DNA of 64,000 bases from Clostridia bacterium (GTDB lineage: Bacteria > Bacillota > Clostridia > Oscillospirales > Acutalibacteraceae): the NCBI GenBank assembly GCA_017416345.1, contig JAFQCR010000007.1:1-64000 (forward strand), written 5' to 3'. The position numbers and the translations under genes are program-made. The notes beneath the pieces were generated by a model, which ran no database searches, was not told the origin of the DNA, and was given only the letters and a program-made list of their open reading frames with translations. Positions within the stretch are counted from its first letter, which is position 1. Each line of letters starts with the position of its first letter. Positions 58,875 through 64,000 of the stretch are shown here, in pieces.

Positions 58875-60206
58875 ATGCAGATCCAGCTTTCCGACCATTT
58901 TACCTATAAAAAACTACTGCGGTTCACGATGCCCTCGATTGCGATGATGATATTCACATCGATCTACGGCGTTGTGGACGGCTTTTTTGTGTCCAATTTT
59001 GTCGGTAAGGTGGAGTTTACCGCCGTCAATTTCATAATGCCGTTTCTGATGATTCTTTCAACCGTCGGTTTTATGATAGGCACGGGTGGCGGTGCGCTGA
59101 TCGGCAAGACCCTTGGTGAGGGCGACAATAAAAAGGCCAACAGCCTTTTTTCGATGTTTGTCTATATTTCGATAGCACTTGCCGTGGTGATTGCGGCGGT
59201 CGGTATCGCCGTTTTAAGGCCCGTGTCATCGCTTTTGGGTGCCGAGGGTCAGTTGCTCGATGACTGTGTGCGTTACGGTCGAATTGTTTTAATGGGTCTG
59301 CCGTTTTTCACGCTTCAGATGGAGTTTCAGACCTTTTATGTAACCGCCGAAAAGCCGAATTTGGGGCTGTATACAACCCTTGCCGCAGGTATTTCAAATA
59401 TGGTGCTGGATGCTTTGTTCGTCGGTGTTTTGCCCTTTGGACTCGAGGGTGCCGCCGCCGCAACGGCCGCAAGCCAGGCAGTTGGAGGGATAATTCCGCT
59501 TGTTTATTTTGCCCGACCCAATTCGAGCATTTTAAAGCTTGGAAAGGCCAAATATGACGGTCAAGCTATGTTAAGAGCCTGCACCAACGGTTCGTCCGAG
59601 CTTATGAGCAACATTTCAATGTCGCTGGTCGGTATGCTTTACAACGTGCAGCTACTGAGATACGCAGGAGAGGACGGCGTTGCCGCCTACGGTGTGCTGA
59701 TGTACGTCAATATGATATTCTTGGCCGTTTTCATCGGCTACGTTATCGGCACGGCGCCCGTGGTCAGCTTCCACTACGGCGCAGGCAATCACCAAGAACT
59801 CAAAAGCCTTTTGAAAAAGAGCTTTGTTATTATCGGCGTGTCGTCGGTGGCGATGGTGCTGATGTCGATCGTGTTGGCCAAGCCGTTGTCGATGCTTTTT
59901 GCAAGCAGTCATCCAGATCTTTTGGCCATGACGGTCAGAGGCTTCTACATTTTCTCGTTCAGCTTCCTTTTTGCAGGCTTGGCCATCTTCGGCTCGTCGT
60001 TTTTCACGGCGCTCAACAACGGCCTTATCTCGGCGGTCATATCGTTCTTAAGAACGCTCGTTTTCCAAATAGCCGCCGTTATGCTGTTGCCGCTCATTTT
60101 TGGGCTTGACGGAATCTGGATATCAATCGTCGTAGCCGAGCTTGCCGCTGCCGCACTGTCGGTCGCATTCATCTTTGCAAGGAAAAATAAGTATCATTAT
60201 TTATAA
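58875..60206 (+). CDS. MATE-family multidrug efflux transporter
   Basis: 443 aa. Twelve membrane helices in two homologous halves, with PSIAMMIFTSIYGVVDGFFVSNFVG (MATE helix 1 region), GTGGGALIGKTLGEGDNKKAN and PVVSFHYGAGNHQELKSLLKKSF (equivalent segment in the second half). It exports cationic drugs or metabolites with Na+ or H+. Downstream of the ribbon-helix-helix protein. Confidence 0.9.
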   Translation: MQIQLSDHFTYKKLLRFTMPSIAMMIFTSIYGVVDGFFVSNFVGKVEFTAVNFIMPFLMILSTVGFMIGTGGGALIGKTLGEGDNKKANSLFSMFVYISIALAVVIAAVGIAVLRPVSSLLGAEGQLLDDCVRYGRIVLMGLPFFTLQMEFQTFYVTAEKPNLGLYTTLAAGISNMVLDALFVGVLPFGLEGAAAATAASQAVGGIIPLVYFARPNSSILKLGKAKYDGQAMLRACTNGSSELMSNISMSLVGMLYNVQLLRYAGEDGVAAYGVLMYVNMIFLAVFIGYVIGTAPVVSFHYGAGNHQELKSLLKKSFVIIGVSSVAMVLMSIVLAKPLSMLFASSHPDLLAMTVRGFYIFSFSFLFAGLAIFGSSFFTALNNGLISAVISFLRTLVFQIAAVMLLPLIFGLDGIWISIVVAELAAAALSVAFIFARKNKYHYL

Positions 60207-60219
60207 TCAAACTTAAAAA

Positions 60220-60285
60220 CGGAACGGTGAGGGCACCGTTCCCTACAAGATAGTTTAGTGTAGGGAACGACGCCTCGTCGTTCCG
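60220..60285. repeat. Pair of REP-like palindromes head to head
   Basis: 60220-60248 (CGGAACGGTG..CACCGTTCCCTACAA) and 60259-60285 (TGTAGGGAACGACG..CGTCGTTCCG) face each other, like a bacterial interspersed mosaic element. Confidence 0.7.
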
Positions 60286-60300
60286 CAGAAATTCAAACAA

Positions 60301-60336
60301 TAACCCCGTAGTCGTCATTTTGACAACTACGGGGTT
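60301..60336. terminator. Bidirectional terminator
   Basis: AACCCCGTAGT pairs with ACTACGGGGTT. It lies between the convergent MATE and GNAT genes. Confidence 0.78.
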
Positions 60337-60345
60337 GATTTTGTG

Positions 60346-61461
60346 TCAGTTCAGATAAGGGCAATAGATGGGGATGGGGAGGATGGCGTTAGCACCTGCT
60401 GTTAGACTTTGGCGGAATGCGTTGTTGCCGGCAAAGAGGAAATCGTAAACTTCAAGGCCTTTTAAGGTGAAATCGGCCTTTCCGTCAAACCGTTCAACAC
60501 ACGGCACACCGTTTTTAGCGGTGATGCTCCATTTGCCGAAAATGTCGGAATCTATGGTGAAGCTTCCCTCAAAATCACCGTTTGTGAGCTTGACGGCGAG
60601 GAAAAATTCTACCGTTTTCTTGAAATCATAAATTCTGAAATTGGCAGGCGGCCACATTCTGTAGCTTTCGGAATATTTTATTGCCGTGCGCATCAGCTCA
60701 TACTCGGTATCGGGTACAACGTAGCAGACCGTGGCGGTGTTTTTGTAATTGAGATAAGCCTTCATCACGACAGCGAAATCATCAAGATCAGATAGATAGA
60801 CGTTCTTGATATACTCCGCATGAACGATGTAGCCGATAAACTCTCCGTGCTTGAAAGCGGCATAGTTGATACTTCCGTTCGAGGGCAGGGCGAGCTTATA
60901 ATCCTCAAACTCACGTTCAAAATGATACTGCGTTTTGTAAAGCTCATAGGCTTTTTTCAGTATCTCATCACTTTGCTTGGTCAAATCTTCAAAAGTGATG
61001 CCCGAAATATCGAGCTTGGGGTCAAAAAAGCGGCCGTTTATATCAAACGAGCATTGCACTCCGCATTTGTGATACCCGAAACGGCGGTAGCGAGCCTCGT
61101 TGCCGTGAAAATAGCTGAAGGCAAAGCCGTCTTTTTTGTCCTCTTTGGCGGTGTGATTCAAAAGGGCTGACATATAACCCTTGCCACGGCAGGTTTCATC
61201 AACGGCAATGTTGCCGCTTCCTGCGACCTTTAGCGAAAGGTCACCGTATTTTAAAACTAAGGGATAGCTTGCCGCCATTCCGACAATTTTGCCGTCAAGC
61301 TTTATGCAATGGTGGGCGTTCATTGCGTCGTCCAAGGGGCGCATTATTCTGGGGAATAATGCTTTGAACGCTTCGGAGTCGTCCCTTTTAAAGGCCTTGC
61401 TCAAAAACTGCAGGCATTCCTTAAAGTCGTCCTTGGACATTCGGGTAAATATCTCTGCCAT
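60346..61461 (-). CDS. Eis-like GNAT N-acetyltransferase
   Basis: 371 aa. The N-terminal GNAT domain has the acetyl-CoA motif VDETCRGKGYMSALLNH (R/Q-x-x-G-x-G/A, about 92-108). A second degenerate GNAT domain (about 150-290) and a C-terminal sterol-carrier-like domain (FEGSFTIDSDIFGKWSIT..., FTLKGLEVYDFLFA) complete the Eis fold. Eis proteins acetylate aminoglycosides or peptides, but the substrate here is unknown. GGAAAAGGA precedes the ATG. Confidence 0.82.
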   Translation of the reverse strand: MAEIFTRMSKDDFKECLQFLSKAFKRDDSEAFKALFPRIMRPLDDAMNAHHCIKLDGKIVGMAASYPLVLKYGDLSLKVAGSGNIAVDETCRGKGYMSALLNHTAKEDKKDGFAFSYFHGNEARYRRFGYHKCGVQCSFDINGRFFDPKLDISGITFEDLTKQSDEILKKAYELYKTQYHFEREFEDYKLALPSNGSINYAAFKHGEFIGYIVHAEYIKNVYLSDLDDFAVVMKAYLNYKNTATVCYVVPDTEYELMRTAIKYSESYRMWPPANFRIYDFKKTVEFFLAVKLTNGDFEGSFTIDSDIFGKWSITAKNGVPCVERFDGKADFTLKGLEVYDFLFAGNNAFRQSLTAGANAILPIPIYCPYLN

Positions 61462-61580
61462 AAAAACACCGTCCTTTTCCTTTTTATCTTACCACCGAGA
61501 AGATTTCAAGTCAATCCACAATTTGTTCGGTTTTACGGGATAATGAGAACATTTTGTGGAGTTTTTTACAATCTTTATGG

Positions 61581-61609
61581 TTGACTTTTGCAAATTTATT
61601 GTTTACAAT
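61581..61609 (+). promoter_or_regulatory. Promoter of GH42-like gene
   Basis: TTGACT (61581-61586), 17-nt spacer, TACAAT (61604-61609). Confidence 0.75.
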
Positions 61610-61639
61610 GAAATTAAGAATCTCGAAGGAGTGGATGCT

Positions 61640-63724
61640 ATGTCATCAAAAGTAGTTTTTGAAAACAACCGACCCGAGCTTTATATCGACGGCAAGAAAT
61701 ATCCGCCGTTGGTGTTTGCGCTGAGCGATTTTCCGGGAGCCCGAAGCAACACGGCTTATGCTCACCGAAATGTCAAAAATTTTCACGAGCAGGGCATTGA
61801 CCTGGTTTGTGCCGATACAAGCATTACACTTGGCTGGAGCAAGACGATGGAGTTTGACCCCGAGCCGCTCACAGCCGAATTGAGCGGTGTCCTTGAAGCC
61901 AATCCCAATGCCAAGATACTTCTTCGTTTACACGTCAATCCCCCTTATTGGTGGATGAAGGACAATATGGAGGAAACCGTTAAGTATGACGGTGAATACG
62001 GTATCGACAACGGTGAACAGCAAAGACTTATTGCGTATGACCATTTGGGACATATAAGGGTCAGCCTGGCATCCGAAAAATGGAGAACCGAAGCAGGCGA
62101 GTGTGTTAAGGCTTTCTGTGAAGCATTAAAAGGCACACCCGAGGGTGATGCGCTTTTTGCCGTGCAGATCGCCTGCGGAAAGAACGGTGAATGGCACAAC
62201 TGGGGTCTTGAGGAGTCCGAGCCTGCCGTCCGAGCCTACCGCCGCAGACTGAAGGAAAAATTCAAAACGGTTGAGGCTTTGAGAGAGTACTATGGAGACC
62301 CCGAGGTTACCTTTGAAAATGCCGAATACTGTCTGTCGTTAAAGGGCATAAAGGGTGACGGCACCTTCAGAGAGCCTAAATCAATGAGAAAGCAGTATGA
62401 GTCGTTCTGCTCGCATCTGCTCAACCCCACCGAGGCAATCGTCTACTTCTGCAAGGTGGTTAAGGAAAGCTTTGAAACACCCATTTTGACGGGTGCGTTT
62501 TACGGGTATCTTTTCGGTCAGGGAAACGGCCTTGAAGGGGCTCATATGTATCCCGATGTTCTGTTCAACAATCGCAAATACATTGATTTTCTTTGCGGCC
62601 CTGCACCGTATAATGAAAACCGAAAGATAGACTTCGCACCGTCTTTGAGAGGTATTTTGGAGTCCTCCCGACTGAACGGTGTTTTATGGCTGACCGAGAT
62701 GGATCAGGCTCCCGAGGGAACTATTGACGTGCAGTTTGGCGACCCTGAAAAGATAGATGAGTCAATAGCCATAATGCGCCGCAACATTCTGCTGAACCTC
62801 GTCAAGGGTCAAGGTGCGTGGTATTACGATCACCGTGTTGTGCCCGGTTTATCGGGTGGAGAAAGAGGTAAAAAATACCGCGGATCGTCCATTTACATAA
62901 AGGACGGCTGGTGGGAGCGCCCCGAGTTTTTGGCTGAGATCAAAAAGCACCGTGAGCTTGCCGAAAAGCTTTGTGAAAAAGAGTATAAGCCTGCCGCCGA
63001 TGTTTTGTTGGTGCTTGATGAAAAGGCGAGATACATCCAAGCGCAATGCACGGGTAATGACCAGCGATCCTATTTTGCCATTGCAGGCACCAAGGCAATG
63101 TTTGACTGCATTTATATGGGCGACCTTGAAAAGGCCGAGCTTGACCGTTATAAGTGCGTGGTGTTTATGAATGCCAACAATTTAGACGAAAACGGCCGTA
63201 AGCGTGTTTGGGCAGTTGCCGAAAAGTGCAATGTGCTTTATATGTATGCCCCGGGTTACGCAGACGGTGACACCTTAAGTGCAGAGCATATTGGTGAAAC
63301 GGTTGGCTTTAACGTCAAGCGCTTGGAAAATGTACCCGAGGGTTATGTATGTGACGGAAATAAGTTCCGATACCCCGAGCACAAGTATACCTCATTCTTT
63401 GAGATCGAGGATGCTTCGGTTGAGGTGTTGGCAACCTATGACGGCACCGAAAGGGCGGTTGCCGCAAGACGGGGAAATATTGCATATATCGGTTCACCGA
63501 TTTATGACACCGAGCTTGTCAAAAAGGTATTCAAAGACTTTAAAGTGCATATATATACCGAGGATGAGTGCTTTGTTTTTGCCGGCGCAGGCATTGTGTT
63601 TGTCAACAAGGCCAAGGCAGGCAAGGTCGACCTTACGCTCAAAAACGGCAAGGTGTTAAACCTCGAGCTGCCCGACAACGTGACGGCCGTGTTTGATGCC
63701 GAAACGGGTGACCGATTGCTTTAA
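61640..63724 (+). CDS. GH42-like beta-galactosidase-type glycosidase
   Basis: 694 aa from ATG 61640 (GAAGGAG upstream). N-terminal TIM barrel: RNVKNFHEQGIDLVC, RLHVNPPYWWM, FAVQIACGKNGEWHNWG (the NGEW-type acid/base region, Glu about 190) and VLWLTEMDQAP (a candidate nucleophile Glu, about 355). A beta-galactosidase trimerisation-type domain follows (VLLVLDEKARYIQAQ...VFMNANNLDENGRKRV), then a small C-terminal beta domain. No signal peptide. The barrel departs from classical GH42 sequences, so specificity is open. Confidence 0.72.
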   Translation: MSSKVVFENNRPELYIDGKKYPPLVFALSDFPGARSNTAYAHRNVKNFHEQGIDLVCADTSITLGWSKTMEFDPEPLTAELSGVLEANPNAKILLRLHVNPPYWWMKDNMEETVKYDGEYGIDNGEQQRLIAYDHLGHIRVSLASEKWRTEAGECVKAFCEALKGTPEGDALFAVQIACGKNGEWHNWGLEESEPAVRAYRRRLKEKFKTVEALREYYGDPEVTFENAEYCLSLKGIKGDGTFREPKSMRKQYESFCSHLLNPTEAIVYFCKVVKESFETPILTGAFYGYLFGQGNGLEGAHMYPDVLFNNRKYIDFLCGPAPYNENRKIDFAPSLRGILESSRLNGVLWLTEMDQAPEGTIDVQFGDPEKIDESIAIMRRNILLNLVKGQGAWYYDHRVVPGLSGGERGKKYRGSSIYIKDGWWERPEFLAEIKKHRELAEKLCEKEYKPAADVLLVLDEKARYIQAQCTGNDQRSYFAIAGTKAMFDCIYMGDLEKAELDRYKCVVFMNANNLDENGRKRVWAVAEKCNVLYMYAPGYADGDTLSAEHIGETVGFNVKRLENVPEGYVCDGNKFRYPEHKYTSFFEIEDASVEVLATYDGTERAVAARRGNIAYIGSPIYDTELVKKVFKDFKVHIYTEDECFVFAGAGIVFVNKAKAGKVDLTLKNGKVLNLELPDNVTAVFDAETGDRLL

Positions 63725-63755
63725 AAGTTATAACCTCCGCAATTTCTATAAAACG

Positions 63756-63815
63756 ACGATCCCTCAGTCAAAACCTGCGGTTTTGCCAGCTCTCTTTACA
63801 CAAGGGAGCCTTCAT
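63756..63815 (-). repeat. Dispersed repeat family R1
   Basis: On the minus strand GGCTCCCTTGTG, GAGAGCTGG, an AAAACC/GGTTTT hairpin and GACTGAGGGAT follow the R1 order seen at 55767 and 58298. Confidence 0.6.
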
Positions 63816-63836
63816 TAAAACAAGGAGAGTGTTGCG

Positions 63837-64000
63837 ATGTTTGTTTTTGATCTGCATTGCGACACTCTTTTTAAGTTTTTTGAAAACCAACGGTATTCAA
63901 TTTCAAAGAACAACGGTCATATTTCGGATGTTGGGTTGAAAAACGGCGGATACTTGGCGCAATGCTTTGCCATTTATCAGCCGACCGATATTACGGGGGA
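63837..64000 (+). CDS. Membrane dipeptidase (peptidase M19), partial
   Basis: The first 54 residues only; the gene runs off the window. CAAGGAGAG precedes the ATG. FVFDLHCDTL carries the first zinc ligands (HxD) of renal-dipeptidase-type enzymes, and GYLAQCFAIYQPTD fits the next strand. The family cleaves dipeptides, including those with D-amino acids. Confidence 0.75.
   Translation, partial: MFVFDLHCDTLFKFFENQRYSISKNNGHISDVGLKNGGYLAQCFAIYQPTDITG

Overview
The window reads as chromosomal DNA of an anaerobic, low-to-moderate-GC Gram-positive bacterium. The best guess is a gut Clostridia of the Oscillospiraceae/Ruminococcaceae type. Evidence: strong GGAGG ribosome binding sites with frequent GTG and TTG starts, sigma-A promoters with 17-nt spacers, a Trp T-box, ZTP and THF riboswitches, oxygen-sensitive pyruvate formate-lyase with its activase, QueH, a flavin/Fe-S enoate reductase, ECF-transporter S components, a SipW/TasA-type secretion locus and many short dispersed palindromes. 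No phage, CRISPR array, rRNA or intact insertion sequence was seen.

Layout. 0.2-4.2 kb: a membrane-anchored alpha/beta hydrolase, a histidine phosphatase and a secreted beta-propeller-like protein (minus), then a single-pass membrane protein (plus). 4.27-5.4 kb: tRNA-Arg(CCG), followed by a symmetrical array of seven small hairpins and a translationally coupled pair encoding a four-helix-bundle (S23/IVP-like) protein and a DarT-like ADP-ribosyltransferase-fold protein. 5.5-7.4 kb: small regulators and membrane proteins around a consensus promoter with a 20-bp palindrome in its spacer. 7.5-9.8 kb: a DUF1538 membrane protein with a double PII-like partner. 9.9-11.7 kb: an ECF S component coupled to a LarA-type nickel racemase. 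11.8-17.4 kb: nuclease-fold, YdcF, hydrolase, acyltransferase and lipoprotein genes, with a 161-nt foldback element at 13.4 kb. 17.5-22.4 kb: T-box-trpB, then ZTP riboswitch-pflB-pflA. 22.5-29 kb: an eight-gene SipW/TasA-like surface-protein operon. 29-32 kb: P-loop kinase, Na+/alanine symporter, cysteine synthase. 32.1-37.2 kb: an XRE regulator divergent from an enoate-reductase plus aconitase-X operon, probably an uncharacterised catabolic route. 37.4-48 kb: a 1219-aa Asp-box lipoprotein, queH, a GH27 alpha-galactosidase, an esterase, an MFS/LysR pair and a penicillin-binding carboxypeptidase. 48-55.7 kb: housekeeping genes (pgi, yceD-rpmF, DUF512, der, plsY, gpsA). 55.7-58.4 kb: a repeat-rich segment with a 224-bp MITE-like element, a DUF3795-VOC-DUF3795 operon, a broken REP-associated transposase and a THF riboswitch-folT unit. 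58.4-64 kb: a small Cys-rich protein, a ribbon-helix-helix/MATE pair, a GNAT acetyltransferase, a GH42-like glycosidase and the start of a dipeptidase.

The genes fit a fermentative, saccharolytic, host- or plant-glycan-associated anaerobe: formate-producing pyruvate cleavage, salvage of folate and probably indole, glycan-degrading enzymes and a large surface-protein locus. The most unusual items are the hairpin array with its gene pair, the AcnX/enoate-reductase operon, the expanded SipW/TasA locus, the RAYT gene that carries a REP-like palindrome inside its reading frame, and the 161-nt foldback element.
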